A stretch of DNA of 64,000 bases from Massilia mucilaginosa (GCF_011682145.1 NZ_WHJH01000018.1:1-64000), one strand, 5' to 3'. Positions 35,167 to 45,593 are shown, counted from the first letter of the stretch. The notes: generated by a model from the letters alone, not told the origin. Program-made: numbers and translations.

Positions 35167-37785
35167 TTAAAACGCGTAGCTGGCGCGCAGGTACACCGCG
35201 CGGCCGATCGGATCGCTGAAGCGCGGATCGTAGCCCTTCTGGAACAGGGTGCCCTGGTTCGAGAATGGCGGCTGTTCGTCCAGCAGGTTTTTCAGGCCGG
35301 CGGTCAGGGTCAGGCCCTGGACGCCGCTGTAGCTGCCCGACAGGTTCAGCAGGCTGTAGGCTTCGACCTTGTGCTTGAACTCGTCGGCGACCTGGTTCTG
35401 GTCCTGGTACGAGGACTTGAACGATTGCGACAGGTTCACGCCCCATGGACCGTTGCTCCAGTTCAGCGCTGCCGTGTGCTGCCAGCGGAACACCGGCGCC
35501 ATGTCGGCGTAGCGGCCCACGTTGTGGACGAACTCGCCATTGCGCTCGTTCTGGTAGTCGTACTTGTGCACGTAGGTACCGTCCATGGTCACGGTGAAGT
35601 TGCCATAGCTGGTGCGCGGCAGGCGCAGGGTCATGCTCAGGTCGACGCCGTCGGTCTTGACTTCGCCCAGGTTGTTGAGGAAGTTTTCGATCGCGTTCGG
35701 CGAGCCGTCCGGATTACGCAGGAACAGCGCCTTGTACTTCTCGTAGTTGCCGTAGATGGTTTGTTCCGGCAGGGCGGCGATCTTGTCCTTCAACTGGATG
35801 TTCCAGTAGTCGGCGGCGATCGTCACGCTCGGGATCGGCTCGATCACCGCGCCGAAGGAGAACGACTTCGATTTTTCCGGCTTCAGGTTGATATTGCCGC
35901 CTTGCAGCTTGTACTGTTGCAGGTTGCAATCACGTAGCGGATTCGAGCCTGGCTGCGGCTTGCCGCCCGGGCACAGGATTGGATCGTTGTAGCTGTCGTT
36001 GGTATCGTTGCGCGACGGCGGGCCGTTCTTTTCGAACAGGGTCGGCGCGCGGAAACCGGTACTGGCCGAACCGCGCACCAGCACTTGCGGGGTCGGCTGG
36101 TAGCGCAGGCCGACTTTCGGGTTGGTGGTGTTGCCGACGTCGCTGTAGCGGTCGTAACGGGCCGCCAGCTGCACTTCCAGTTCCTTGGTGAAAGGCAGGT
36201 TCAGTTCGGTGAACACGGCCTGGATATTGCGCGAACCGGTTTTCGACAGCGAACCCGACAGGCCCGAGCTCGACGCCTGCGAGGCGATCGCGCGGTTGAC
36301 GTTGAATGCGGCCGTCTCGCGCCGGATCTCGGTGCCGACGGCGACTGCCATCTGGCCGCCGCCCATGGCCATGATGTCGCGGCTGGCCTTGAAATCGAAG
36401 GCGGTGTTTTTCACTTCGGCGCTCTGGACGCGGCCGCGCAGGGCGGTGCTGTCGAGGTAAGCCTTGCCGGCCGCATCCTGCAGCGCGAACGGGTTGAGGA
36501 TGCCATTGGCCACGCCGGCCGCGAACAAGGCGTCGGCCACGTAGCCGCCCATGAAGTCTTCGCTCGACTTGGAGATCGAATGCGCGATGCCGCCCTTGTA
36601 ATCCCAGCCCGCCAGCAAGCCTTCCATGCCGAACACCACGCGGTCGGCCTTGCCTTGCGAATCGATGGTGCGCTGGCCCGCTTCCAGCGGACGCCAGTTG
36701 ACCGACAACGGTCCGCCCGACACGCCGCTCTTCGGATAGTACTTGCTGGTGTTCGGCAGGATCAGGCCGGTCTGCGGCGGCGGCGCGGTACGCGAGGTCA
36801 CGTCGTTTTGCGAATGCAGGAATTCCAGGCTGGCCAGGTGGTCGGCACCGAGTTTCATGCTGCCGCGCGCGAACAGGGCCAGTTGTTCCTGGTCGGGCAT
36901 GCTGTCGATCTGGCGCGTGTAATCCTGGCGGCAGATGCCGTCCGCGTTCGGTACCGAGAATGGTGGATTGCAACCGGTGGCCCAGCCCGGGCTGCCGGAC
37001 TTGTCGGCGCCGGCATCGTAGAAGTTGGCCGGGAAGGTGGTGCCGGACGTCAGGTCCAGGCCGCGGCTCGGAACGATCCCGGTTTTCGAGAATTCGCGCT
37101 CCTGCGAACCGATCGATTTCTGCTTGTGCCAGTCGACCACGCCGAAGACGTTGAAGCCGTCCTTGTCGAGGTTGCCGAAGCCGCTGGACAGGTTGACGCG
37201 CTCTTCGTCGCCGCCTGCCTTGCGCGGGCGCACCAGTTCGCCGGTGATGGTGGTGGTCGTGACCGAGCGCTTGGTGATGAAGTTGATCACGCCGCCGATG
37301 GCGTCGGTGCCGTAGATGGCGGAAGCGCCGTCGCGCAGCACTTCGACCCGGTCGAGGGCGGACAGGGGAATCATGTTCAGGTCGACGCTGGAGCTGTCGT
37401 ACGGGTGGTTGGCGAGGCGCCGTCCGTTGAGCAGCACCAGGGTCTTGTCGCCGCCCAGGCCGCGCAAGTCCGCGCTGGCCTGGCCGCCGGTCGGCAGGCC
37501 GCTGCTGTTGCCGCCAACGACGTTGCCGCTGCCCATGGTGCTCTGGTTCGATGGAATGCGCGACAGCGCTTCCTGGGCCGTGGTCAATCCCTGTTTGATG
37601 AACTCGTCGGCCTTGATGATCGACAGCGGGTTGGCGGTTTCGCTTTGAATGCGTTTGATCGACGATCCGGTGATCTCGACGCGCTGCATCGGCTGGCCGT
37701 CCTGGGCGAAGGCCGCGCCTGCAAAGCCGCCGCCGGCTGCAAACATCGCGCCCAACGACAGGGATAATACGGTTGGCTTCATCAT
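35167..37785 (-). CDS. TonB-dependent outer-membrane receptor (type A)
   Basis: 872 residues. Signal peptide (FAGAAFAQ), VEITGSSIKR near the mature start, plug (VEVLRDGASAIYGTDAIGGV) and a barrel ending YLRASYAF. ATG 37785 was chosen because GGAG lies 9 bases upstream; a second ATG follows at once. It is closest in this window to the receptor at 18472-21162: similar LVNLNMIPL/LNIIPV plug loops, LGSDKT/LGGDKT, and late NERNG...VDRYDYQ/VHKYDYQ blocks. No substrate hints. It has its own terminator and lies downstream of the TerB-like gene in the opposite direction. Confidence 0.9.
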   Translation of the reverse strand: MMKPTVLSLSLGAMFAAGGGFAGAAFAQDGQPMQRVEITGSSIKRIQSETANPLSIIKADEFIKQGLTTAQEALSRIPSNQSTMGSGNVVGGNSSGLPTGGQASADLRGLGGDKTLVLLNGRRLANHPYDSSSVDLNMIPLSALDRVEVLRDGASAIYGTDAIGGVINFITKRSVTTTTITGELVRPRKAGGDEERVNLSSGFGNLDKDGFNVFGVVDWHKQKSIGSQEREFSKTGIVPSRGLDLTSGTTFPANFYDAGADKSGSPGWATGCNPPFSVPNADGICRQDYTRQIDSMPDQEQLALFARGSMKLGADHLASLEFLHSQNDVTSRTAPPPQTGLILPNTSKYYPKSGVSGGPLSVNWRPLEAGQRTIDSQGKADRVVFGMEGLLAGWDYKGGIAHSISKSSEDFMGGYVADALFAAGVANGILNPFALQDAAGKAYLDSTALRGRVQSAEVKNTAFDFKASRDIMAMGGGQMAVAVGTEIRRETAAFNVNRAIASQASSSGLSGSLSKTGSRNIQAVFTELNLPFTKELEVQLAARYDRYSDVGNTTNPKVGLRYQPTPQVLVRGSASTGFRAPTLFEKNGPPSRNDTNDSYNDPILCPGGKPQPGSNPLRDCNLQQYKLQGGNINLKPEKSKSFSFGAVIEPIPSVTIAADYWNIQLKDKIAALPEQTIYGNYEKYKALFLRNPDGSPNAIENFLNNLGEVKTDGVDLSMTLRLPRTSYGNFTVTMDGTYVHKYDYQNERNGEFVHNVGRYADMAPVFRWQHTAALNWSNGPWGVNLSQSFKSSYQDQNQVADEFKHKVEAYSLLNLSGSYSGVQGLTLTAGLKNLLDEQPPFSNQGTLFQKGYDPRFSDPIGRAVYLRASYAF

Positions 37786-38149
37786 GCTGTTCAACTCCAT
37801 CCAAAAGTGAGAGGGGACTATAGAATCATCAGGGGCAGCGGGTGTCAATCGTGCAAGATTGGCTTTGATCGAAATACAACGAAAATGGCTAAATTGTTTA
37901 GCTTGATTTGCAAAGTAAGCTTCCAGTCAGCAAGTACGTTCACAGGCGCCACACCTGTTGCAACGCAACAAAGCGCGCCTGCATGCATATGCATATCCGC
38001 AAGACGATGCAAGGAAGAGGGCGATGCCTGCGCAGCGCTTCATGCCCTTCATCGGTGGCAGCAGTCCTGTCCACAACGAGCTCATTTCCGAAATCGCCGT
38101 ACAATGAATCGCAAGATTGACATGTCGTTTCAACCAGAAGGATAAAACT
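37786..38149. other. Divergent intergenic region, 364 bases
   Basis: Between the receptor (minus) and the TerB-like gene (plus). AT-rich near the receptor. The 16-base GGGCGATGCCTGCGCA occurs at about 38019-38034 and again at 38693-38708, on either side of the TerB-like gene, so that gene may have been inserted between repeats. A −10-like TACAAT lies near 38100. Confidence 0.5.
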
Positions 38150-38584
38150 ATGCGTTCCTACCCACCCGATAGCCCGCAGGCTGTCTCGCGACTGCTGGTT
38201 CTGTGCGTCATTGCTGACGGTGGTGGCTCGCCGCTTGAGATTGCGGCCACGTACCGACTTGGCATTCTTGACTCCGCAGGCATTCAAGAAGATGTTTTCG
38301 ACCAGGTGCTTCGTGAGATGTGCACTGATCTCCCGACGACTCCTGACGGGCTGGTGCGGGTTGAGACAGAAATGATTGATCAGATGCTGGCGGAAATTTT
38401 GCGACCCGACCTGCGCCTGAGCGTATGGAAGGCCATGTGGCAATTGTCCTACGCGGACGACCAACTGGCCGACGGCGAACTCGCACTACTTCTCAAGGCC
38501 ACGAGCGCATGGGGAATAAAGGAGGGCGATAAGGGAAGTGGCCCGGTAGCCGCGCGGAGTTCGGTGCCACATCCGGCGACATAG
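38150..38584 (+). CDS. TerB-like protein
   Basis: 144 residues, mainly helical, with two acidic ADxxxxxxE-type segments (VIADGGGSPLEIA and SYADDQLADGELALL) like those in TerB, the metal-binding protein of tellurite and stress systems. No other ter genes are nearby, so it is probably a member of the broader TerB-like group found as single genes. AGAAGGA is 9 bases upstream of ATG 38150. The tail after about residue 118 is Ser/Pro-rich and low in structure. Confidence 0.6.
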   Translation: MRSYPPDSPQAVSRLLVLCVIADGGGSPLEIAATYRLGILDSAGIQEDVFDQVLREMCTDLPTTPDGLVRVETEMIDQMLAEILRPDLRLSVWKAMWQLSYADDQLADGELALLLKATSAWGIKEGDKGSGPVAARSSVPHPAT

Positions 38585-38742
38585 GGGAAACAGGAACAGA
38601 CAAACGCGCAGACGAATCCGGCCAATTCGACCAGCGGACACAACCATCGTGTCCTCATGCGCAGGCACGCCGTTGTAGCGGAACCGAAAAAGGGCGATGC
38701 CTGCGCACCGCCCTCCGCTCATGCAATCACAGCTGCCTCAGG

Positions 38743-41535
38743 CTAGAACTGGTAGCGCGCGCCAGCCTTGAAGTAGCGGCCGATGGCGCCGCTGGCGTCC
38801 ATCGGGTTGTAGCTCATGCCGCCGTAGGTCAATGGATCGAGCGGTGCGATCTTGTCGAACAGATTGTTGACCGAACCAAACAGCTGGAAGTTCTTCGACA
38901 CGTTGTAGCGCACCGACAGGTCGGTCGCGGTGAACGAGGCCAGGGTGCATTCCGGGTTCGGGGCCAGGGCGCCGTTGGCGAACTTGGAGGCGCACAGGTC
39001 GCCTTCGAACTGCACGTTCTTCATCTTCGAACGGTAGTTGGTGGTCAAGGTCAGGTTCAGGTCGTTCCAGTCCCAGCCCGCCACGAAGCTGATCTTCTGC
39101 TTCGGCGTACCGGCGCAGTTGGACGTGTCGCAGTTGCCGTGGGTGCCGGCGTACTGGTACTTGACGCTGGCCGACTCGGCCCGGATCCACGAATCGATGT
39201 AGGTCCAGGTCAGGCCCAGGTTGGCGCGGCCGTAGTCGCCGAGGCGGAACTTCTGCTTGATGTCGAAGTCGACGCCCTTGATTTCGGTGAAGCTCGAATT
39301 GCGGTACGGCGCATTCGAAATCAGGATCGTGCCGGTGTTCGGAATGGCCACGCCGCCGACCACCAGGTTGTTGTCGGCGCGCACCGCGGTCGGCAGGGCC
39401 GCCGCTTCGTTGTACGGCAGCGGATTGATCTCGTCGCTGCGCTTGATCTTCCACAGGTCGACCGACAGGCTGGTATCGTTGAGCGGATCCCAGACCATGC
39501 CGAGCGTCATGCCCTTCGAGGTTTCCGGTTTCAGGGCCGGGTTGCCGACCTTGACCGCCGCCAGCGAAATCGCGCAATCGGTGGCGCTGCCGCCGCCGGC
39601 CGCCGGCGTGCCGCCAGGGCAACGGACCGGATCGCGCGTGGTGGCGGTGCCGGTCGAACGCGACGAGGCGCTCGATTCAGCCGCGCCCGGTGCGCGGAAG
39701 CCTTCCGAGTAGGTGCCGCGCACGGCGAAGGTCTTGATCGGAGTCCACTTGGCGCCCAGTTTCGGCGTGGTCGAGGAGAAGTTGGTGTACTTGTCGTAAC
39801 GCAGCGCGGCCGACAGTTCCACCGATTTCAGCACCGGCGCCGCGATTTCGACGAACACGGCCGAGATCTTCTCTTCTCCCTTGGCTGCCACGTAGGACGA
39901 GTTGATGGAGCCGTCTTCGGTGCCCGAGAGCGATGGATTGTCGAGTTTTTCGCGGCGGTGTTCGGCGCCCAGGGCCAGGCCCAGGGCACCGCCCGGCAGC
40001 TGGAACAGCTCGCGCGAGGCCTTGAAGTCGACGATGTCGAGCTTGGTGGTCGAATGCGACGTTGCGGTGCGCACCATGGCCTGGTACAGCGAAGCCGGGT
40101 TCTTGCTTGCCTGGTCGCCGATGTAGTATGGGAAGTACGGGCTGGCCGCATTGCCCAGCGCCGCCTGCACCACGCGCAGGTTCAGCATGTTGCTGTACAA
40201 GAGGTCGAGCTTCGATTCCGAATGCACGTAGGAGGTGTCGAAATCCCAGCCCATGGCCGCGCCCTTGACGCCGACCACGAGACGGTTGAATTCATTGTTG
40301 ACCGAACGCTCGCTCGGACCCACGTCGAAGGCCGAATAGCGCACGCGGACCGGCACGCCGTACGGGTTCTGCGGGTGGTTGGCGGCCAGCTGCATGGTGG
40401 TGCCGGCGCCCGAACCCCAGTTGGTCACGCCGGTCGGATTGCCGGCCGTTGGCGGACCGGCATAGGTGCGCGTGATTTCGCCCGGAATCAGGGTGAACGA
40501 GGTATCGCGCTTCGAGTAGCCGATTTCGCCGTAGACCTGCAGGTCCTCGCCCAGCTTCTTGCTGGCGCGCGTGTACAGGTTCAGGCCGTCGACCTGCGGC
40601 TGCATCGAGCGGAACTGGTCGTGGTGCCACAGGCAGCCGCCTTGCGGATCGCTGTTCCTGGTTTGCGACAGGGCCGCGCAGCCTGGCAGCGACACGTAGG
40701 TGTTGTTGGCCGGGTTGCGGATCGAGCCGGTCGGGCTGGCGCCGGTGTTGTTGCTGCCTGCCAGGTAGCCGGAGGCGAACTGGGTATCCATCGCGTAGCC
40801 GTACGGACGCAGGTCGCCGTGGCCGATCCAGCCGCGGTTGGCGCGGTCTTTGTTCTTGAGTTCGTTGTTGGTGTAGTACTCGGCGTTGACCAGCACGTTG
40901 TAGCCGTCGGCTTCCAGGTTGCCCTTGCCCCAGGTCAGCGAGCCCTTGGCCATTTCGCCGTCCTTGTATTTGGACTGGCCGATCGTGCCCTTGGCGATCA
41001 GGCCCGTGAAATCCTTGCGCAGGATGATGTTCACCACGCCGGCAATGGCGTCCGCGCCATAGGTCGAGGAGGCGCCGTCTTTCAGCACTTCGATGCGCTC
41101 GACCGCTTCCATCGGGATGGTCGACAGGTCGGTGAAGCTCTTCTGGCCATCGTCGGCGCGCGCGAACGGCGCCATGCGGCGGCCGTTGAGCAGCACCAGG
41201 GTCGAGGTGGCGCCGAGGCCGCGCAGCGAGATCGCGGTCGAACCGGCGGCAAAACCGTTGCCGAAGCCGGTCGGCAGCGAGCCGGCGCCGTCGGCGGTCA
41301 GGGTCTGGAGGTATTCTGCGACCGTGCCCTTGCCGGACTTGGCCATGTCTTGCGCGGTGATGACCTGGACCGGGGAAGCGGTTTCGGCGCTCGCACGTTT
41401 GATGCTCGAGCCGGTGACCTCGACCCGTTGGATAGGTGCCGACGGGTCTTGCGCCATGGCCGGTGCGGCCAGGGTGAATGCTGCCGAAGCGAGCGCCACA
41501 GAGACGGCGTGCGCCATTACGGTTTTTCTAAACAT
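38743..41535 (-). CDS. TonB-dependent outer-membrane receptor (type B)
   Basis: 930 residues. Signal peptide (TLAAPAMAQ), VEVTGSSIKR at the mature start, plug (IEVLKDGASSTYGADAIAGV) and a barrel ending GRYFKAGARYQF. ATG 41535 follows GGAG at 8 bases. It resembles the receptor at 21232-24081 in the plug (ATSTLVLLNGRRMAPFA/TASTLVLLNGRRVAPYG) and in the barrel end (PLDPLTYG). Together with the receptor at 35167 it repeats the B-then-A order of the first pair. Substrate unknown. Confidence 0.9.
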   Translation of the reverse strand: MFRKTVMAHAVSVALASAAFTLAAPAMAQDPSAPIQRVEVTGSSIKRASAETASPVQVITAQDMAKSGKGTVAEYLQTLTADGAGSLPTGFGNGFAAGSTAISLRGLGATSTLVLLNGRRMAPFARADDGQKSFTDLSTIPMEAVERIEVLKDGASSTYGADAIAGVVNIILRKDFTGLIAKGTIGQSKYKDGEMAKGSLTWGKGNLEADGYNVLVNAEYYTNNELKNKDRANRGWIGHGDLRPYGYAMDTQFASGYLAGSNNTGASPTGSIRNPANNTYVSLPGCAALSQTRNSDPQGGCLWHHDQFRSMQPQVDGLNLYTRASKKLGEDLQVYGEIGYSKRDTSFTLIPGEITRTYAGPPTAGNPTGVTNWGSGAGTTMQLAANHPQNPYGVPVRVRYSAFDVGPSERSVNNEFNRLVVGVKGAAMGWDFDTSYVHSESKLDLLYSNMLNLRVVQAALGNAASPYFPYYIGDQASKNPASLYQAMVRTATSHSTTKLDIVDFKASRELFQLPGGALGLALGAEHRREKLDNPSLSGTEDGSINSSYVAAKGEEKISAVFVEIAAPVLKSVELSAALRYDKYTNFSSTTPKLGAKWTPIKTFAVRGTYSEGFRAPGAAESSASSRSTGTATTRDPVRCPGGTPAAGGGSATDCAISLAAVKVGNPALKPETSKGMTLGMVWDPLNDTSLSVDLWKIKRSDEINPLPYNEAAALPTAVRADNNLVVGGVAIPNTGTILISNAPYRNSSFTEIKGVDFDIKQKFRLGDYGRANLGLTWTYIDSWIRAESASVKYQYAGTHGNCDTSNCAGTPKQKISFVAGWDWNDLNLTLTTNYRSKMKNVQFEGDLCASKFANGALAPNPECTLASFTATDLSVRYNVSKNFQLFGSVNNLFDKIAPLDPLTYGGMSYNPMDASGAIGRYFKAGARYQF

Positions 41536-41958
41536 GTGTAACTCCAGAGGGTATCAATGTTAAAAACTTCTATATCTGCATGCATATTTCGCTTTATGCC
41601 CGATTCTCAGCACAGGCTTGCTGAGATGGGCGAAAAATACATGGTGTCTCTCGTTTTCTTGTGAAATAGTTGGTGAGAACGTTTTCCAAGCGCACACATC
41701 TCAACACTGGAATGTCGGACTGTCAATGTACACGCCGTACACTTTGGCAGCGAAACAACAGTTTCCCAACGCTACAAATTTGTACTTGAATTTGTTTCCG
41801 TTGTCTGCCGTCAACAAAGATTATTTTCTGCGTGACAGCCGGCATGCGTCGCTTGCCAGGCCCCCGCGCCGGGCGCCACCGCGCCGGGCAAAAATGCGCT
41901 ATCGTCATGGCCTGCCGAACAAACCGTACGCCGACCCGGAAGGACCCCGCCGCACCTC
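41536..41958. other. Intergenic region before the ABC importer, 423 bases
   Basis: AT-rich. CTCAGCA, loop, TGCTGAG near 41607 forms a small hairpin, and TGTACAC/GTACA at 41728-41741 is an inverted repeat that could bind a regulator. No coding features seen. Confidence 0.4.
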
Positions 41959-42897
41959 ATGCCTGCCTATATCCTGCGCCGCCTGTGGCAGATGCTGCCC
42001 ACCATGGCCGGCGTCGTGCTGCTGGTATTCATTCTGTTCAACTGGATCGGCGGCGATCCGGCGTATCTGCTCGCCGGCAAGATGTCCGATGCCGCCGAGA
42101 TCGAGAACATCCGGCGCCAGCTCGGCACCGACCAGCCGATGCATGTGCAGCTATGGATCTTCGTCAAGCAGATCCTCAGCTTCGACTTCGGCAATTCCTG
42201 GAGCACGGGCGAACCGGTGTCGCGCATCATCGCCAGCCGGCTGGGGCCGTCGCTGACGGTGCTGATTCCCCTGACCGTGCTCGAAACCACGATCGGCATC
42301 GCGCTGGCGCTGGCCGTGGCCTTCGTGCGCGGCTCGCTGACCGACCGCGCGCTCATGCTGGCCTGCACGGTCGGCATGTCGGTCAGCATTCTGGTGTACA
42401 TCATCGCCTTCCAGTACGCTCTGGCCTACAAACTCGGGCTGTTTCCGGTGCAGGGCTGGGGTAGCGGACTGGGCGAGAATTTGCTGCGCTATGCGGCGCT
42501 GCCGGTGCTGATCGGGCTGGCGGTGTCGATCGCGCCGACCCTGCGCCTGTACCGCAGCTTCGTGCTCGACGAAGTGCAGCAGGATTACGTGCGCACGGCG
42601 CGCGCCAAGGGCTTGCCCGAGCGCCGCGTCATGTGGGTGCACGTGCTGCGCAACGCCGCCATTCCCATCATCACGCATGTGATGGCGAGCCTGCCGGCGC
42701 TGCTGATCGGCGCGTTCTTGCTGGAGCGGTTTTTCGGCATTCCCGGGATCGGGCGCGAAGTCATTCTGGCGGTCGAGCGCAGCGATTTTCCGGTGATCAA
42801 GGCCATTACCGTGGTCGTGGCCGCCGCCACCATGGTGTTCAACCTGCTGGCCGACCTGCTGTACAAGGCGGTCGATCCGCGCGTGCAGCTCGCATGA
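41959..42897 (+). CDS. Peptide/nickel-type ABC transporter permease 1
   Basis: 312 residues, DppB/OppB-like inner-membrane permease. N-terminal helix (YILRRLWQMLPTMAGVVLLVFILFNWI), the Gly-Asp-Pro stretch, several further membrane segments, and the cytoplasmic EAA-like loop (RAKGLPERRVMWVHVLRNAAIP) that contacts the ATPase. Its stop overlaps the next permease start as ATGA. The operon continues with the second permease and the fused ATPase; no periplasmic binding protein is nearby. Confidence 0.9.
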   Translation: MPAYILRRLWQMLPTMAGVVLLVFILFNWIGGDPAYLLAGKMSDAAEIENIRRQLGTDQPMHVQLWIFVKQILSFDFGNSWSTGEPVSRIIASRLGPSLTVLIPLTVLETTIGIALALAVAFVRGSLTDRALMLACTVGMSVSILVYIIAFQYALAYKLGLFPVQGWGSGLGENLLRYAALPVLIGLAVSIAPTLRLYRSFVLDEVQQDYVRTARAKGLPERRVMWVHVLRNAAIPIITHVMASLPALLIGAFLLERFFGIPGIGREVILAVERSDFPVIKAITVVVAAATMVFNLLADLLYKAVDPRVQLA

Positions 42898-43919
42898 TGG
42901 CCGCGCGTATGGACCCCGGCCCGGCGGGCCTGTGGACCCTGGCCCTGCGGCGCCTGCGCGCCGACCGCGCGGCCATGGCGGCGCTGGCGGTGGTGGCGCT
43001 GTTCCTGGGGCTGCTGGCCTTGTCAAGCACCGGCCTGATCGCCGCCGGCTGGGAAGAGGAGGTGGCCGTCACCTACGCGCCGCCCTCGTTCCTCGGTGCG
43101 GATGCGTCGATGGGGGAGGGCGCCGGCGCGGCGCGCAACGGGCCGCCGCCGCCCAACGCCTTCGATCCGCTGGCCGGCGACATCGCCGCCATCATTGCAG
43201 CGCAGGGCGCGGCGATCGGCGCGCCGCCGCCGCCGCGCCTGGCGACCTTGCCGTTCGGGGCCGACAAATGGGGCCACGACGTCCTGCTCAAAACCATCAA
43301 GGGCGGCGAAACCTCGATCGTGGTGGGACTGGCGGCGGCATTCCTGGCGGTCGCGCTGGGGACCTTGTCCGGCGCCCTGTCCGGCTACTTCGGCGGCGTG
43401 GTCGACGACCTGTTCAACTGGTTCTACAGCGTGTTCACCTCGATTCCCTCGATCCTGATGATCCTCGCGGTGGCCGCCGTGCTGCAGCACAAGGGCGTGA
43501 GCACCATCGTGCTCATTCTCGGGCTGACCGGCTGGACCGGGCCGTACCGCCTGATCCGCGCCGAGTACATGAAGCACAAGGGGCGCGAGTATGTGCTGGC
43601 GGCCGACGCCATCGGCGCCTCGCACTGGCGCAGGATGTTCTCGCATATTTTTCCGAACGTCAGTCACGTGGCGCTGGTACAGTTGTCGATCCTGGCGGTC
43701 GGCTTCATCAAGGCCGAAGTGATCCTGAGTTTTCTCGGTTTCGGCGTGCCGGTCGGCGTGGTCTCGTGGGGCAGCATGCTGAACGAAGCGCAGAACGAAC
43801 TGATCCTCGGCAAATGGTGGCAGCTGACCGCCGCCGCGAGCGCCATGGCGCTGCTGGTGACGGCGTTTTCGCTGTTCACCGACGCGCTGCGCGATGCGCT
43901 CGATCCAAAACTCAAGTAG
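42894..43919 (+). CDS. Peptide/nickel-type ABC transporter permease 2
   Basis: 341 residues, DppC/YejE-like. After the first membrane helix (AALAVVALFLGLLALS) there is a periplasmic stretch of about 90 residues rich in Gly, Ala and Pro (NGPPPPNAFDPLAG, GAPPPPRLATLPFGADKWGHD), longer than the usual loop before the conserved GxDxxGRD-like segment, here GADKWGHDVL. The EAA loop is at ADAIGASHWRRMFSHIFPN. Two adjacent ATG codons (42894 and 42897) are possible starts; the first overlaps the previous stop. Confidence 0.9.
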   Translation: MMAARMDPGPAGLWTLALRRLRADRAAMAALAVVALFLGLLALSSTGLIAAGWEEEVAVTYAPPSFLGADASMGEGAGAARNGPPPPNAFDPLAGDIAAIIAAQGAAIGAPPPPRLATLPFGADKWGHDVLLKTIKGGETSIVVGLAAAFLAVALGTLSGALSGYFGGVVDDLFNWFYSVFTSIPSILMILAVAAVLQHKGVSTIVLILGLTGWTGPYRLIRAEYMKHKGREYVLAADAIGASHWRRMFSHIFPNVSHVALVQLSILAVGFIKAEVILSFLGFGVPVGVVSWGSMLNEAQNELILGKWWQLTAAASAMALLVTAFSLFTDALRDALDPKLK

Positions 43920-43928
43920 AAGGCAAGC

Positions 43929-45593
43929 ATGCTGCTAGAAGTGAACAACTTGCGCATTGCCTTCCGCGTCGACAAGCACAGCACGGTCGAGGCGGTGCGC
44001 GGCGTGTCGTTTTCGGTGCCGCGCAATGCCACCGTGGCGCTGGTGGGCGAGTCCGGCAGCGGCAAGTCGGTCAGCTCGCTGGCGGTGATGGGGTTGCTGG
44101 CGCCGGAGACCAGCATGATCGACCCGGCGTCGCGCATCGTGTTCGACGGCGTCGAGCTGCTGGCGCTGCCGCGCGCCGAGCGGCGCCGCCTGTGCGGCAA
44201 GCGGATCGCGATGATCTTCCAGGAGCCGATGTCGTCGCTCAATCCGGTGCTGACGGTCGGCTACCAGATCGGCGAAGTGCTGCGCCAGCACATGGGCATG
44301 AGCGCCAGGCAGGCCAGGGTGCGCACCCTGGCGCTGCTGGACGACGTCGGCATGCCGGATCCGGCGCACAAGATCGACGCCTACCCCGGCCAGTTGTCCG
44401 GCGGGCAGCAGCAGCGCGTGATGATCGCCATGGCGATTGCCTGCGAGCCGGCCCTGCTGATCGCCGACGAGCCGACCACCGCGCTCGACGTCACCATCCA
44501 GAAGCAGATCATGGCGCTGATTGCCCGATTGCAGAAAGAGCGCGCCATGTCGGTGCTGTTCATCACGCACGACCTGGGGCTGGTCAGCGAGATTGCCGAC
44601 CAGGTGATCGTGATGCGCCATGGCGAAGTGCGCGAGCAGGGCCTGGTGCGCCAGGTGCTCGACCATCCGCTTGATGCTTACACGCGCGCCCTGCTGCACT
44701 GCCGGCCGCGCCTGGACCAGCGTCCGCTGCGCCTGCCGGTGCTGGAGGATTACCTGGAGGGGCGGGAGCCGGTCGCGGGCGCCCAGCGCCAGCGCGGCTA
44801 CGCGGCCGGCGACGAGGAGGTGCTGGTCGTGCGCAAGCTGAGCAAGCATTTTTACGCGCGCGAGGGGCTGTTCGGCAAGCGTGAAATGCGCGCCGTGAAC
44901 GACGTCTCGTTCACCCTGGCGCGCGGCAAGACCCTGGGCGTGGTGGGCGAATCGGGCTCGGGCAAGACCACGGTCGGACTGACCTTGCTGCGCCTGCACC
45001 AGGCCAGCGGCGGCACGGCGATCTTCGACGGCAAGGACCTGATCGGCATGCCGGCGCGCGATTTCCTGCCTTACAAGCGGCGCATCCAGATCGTGTTTCA
45101 AAACCCGTACGCCTCGCTCAACCCGCGCTTTACGGTGGGGCAGATTCTGCTGGAGCCGATGCGCATCCACCGCATCGGCGCGAACGATGGCGAACGGACC
45201 GCCATGGCGCTGCAACTGCTCGGCAAGGTCGGACTGCCGGCGCACGCCATGCAGCGTTATCCGCACGAGTTTTCGGGCGGGCAGCGCCAGCGCATCGCCA
45301 TTGCGCGCTGCCTGACCATGCGGCCCGAGATTCTGGTGTGCGACGAATCGGTGTCGGCGCTGGATGTGTCGGTGCAGGCGCAGGTGCTCAATTTGCTGCA
45401 GGATTTGCAGGACGAATACCGCATGAGCTACATCTTCATTTCGCACGACCTGTCGGTGGTCAAGTACATGGCCGACCGGGTGATGGTGATGCGCGCCGGC
45501 GAGGTGGTCGAAATGGCCGACTCGGACGAGCTGTACCGCAATCCGCAGCATCCCTACACCCGGGCCCTGCTGGCGGCGATTCCGCGTACATAA
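43929..45593 (+). CDS. Fused peptide ABC transporter ATPase (two nucleotide-binding domains)
   Basis: 554 residues containing two complete ATPase domains, as in YejF. Domain 1: Walker A GESGSGKS, signature LSGGQQQRV, Walker [14 protein letters not shown]. Domain 2: [30 protein letters not shown]. In domain 2 the Walker B glutamate (CDES) is kept, so both sites should hydrolyse ATP. The second domain's C-terminal oligopeptide-type tail ([15 protein letters not shown]) marks a peptide transporter. It lies nine bases after permease 2. Energy subunit of the importer formed with the two permeases. Confidence 0.93.
   Translation: MLLEVNNLRIAFRVDKHSTVEAVRGVSFSVPRNATVALVGESGSGKSVSSLAVMGLLAPETSMIDPASRIVFDGVELLALPRAERRRLCGKRIAMIFQEPMSSLNPVLTVGYQIGEVLRQHMGMSARQARVRTLALLDDVGMPDPAHKIDAYPGQLSGGQQQRVMIAMAIACEPALLIADEPTTALDVTIQKQIMALIARLQKERAMSVLFITHDLGLVSEIADQVIVMRHGEVREQGLVRQVLDHPLDAYTRALLHCRPRLDQRPLRLPVLEDYLEGREPVAGAQRQRGYAAGDEEVLVVRKLSKHFYAREGLFGKREMRAVNDVSFTLARGKTLGVVGESGSGKTTVGLTLLRLHQASGGTAIFDGKDLIGMPARDFLPYKRRIQIVFQNPYASLNPRFTVGQILLEPMRIHRIGANDGERTAMALQLLGKVGLPAHAMQRYPHEFSGGQRQRIAIARCLTMRPEILVCDESVSALDVSVQAQVLNLLQDLQDEYRMSYIFISHDLSVVKYMADRVMVMRAGEVVEMADSDELYRNPQHPYTRALLAAIPRT

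Noticed and set aside
37796-38145. 112-residue plus-strand ORF between the TonB receptor and the TerB-like gene
   Set aside because: No family features or ribosome binding site, and the region is AT-rich intergenic sequence.
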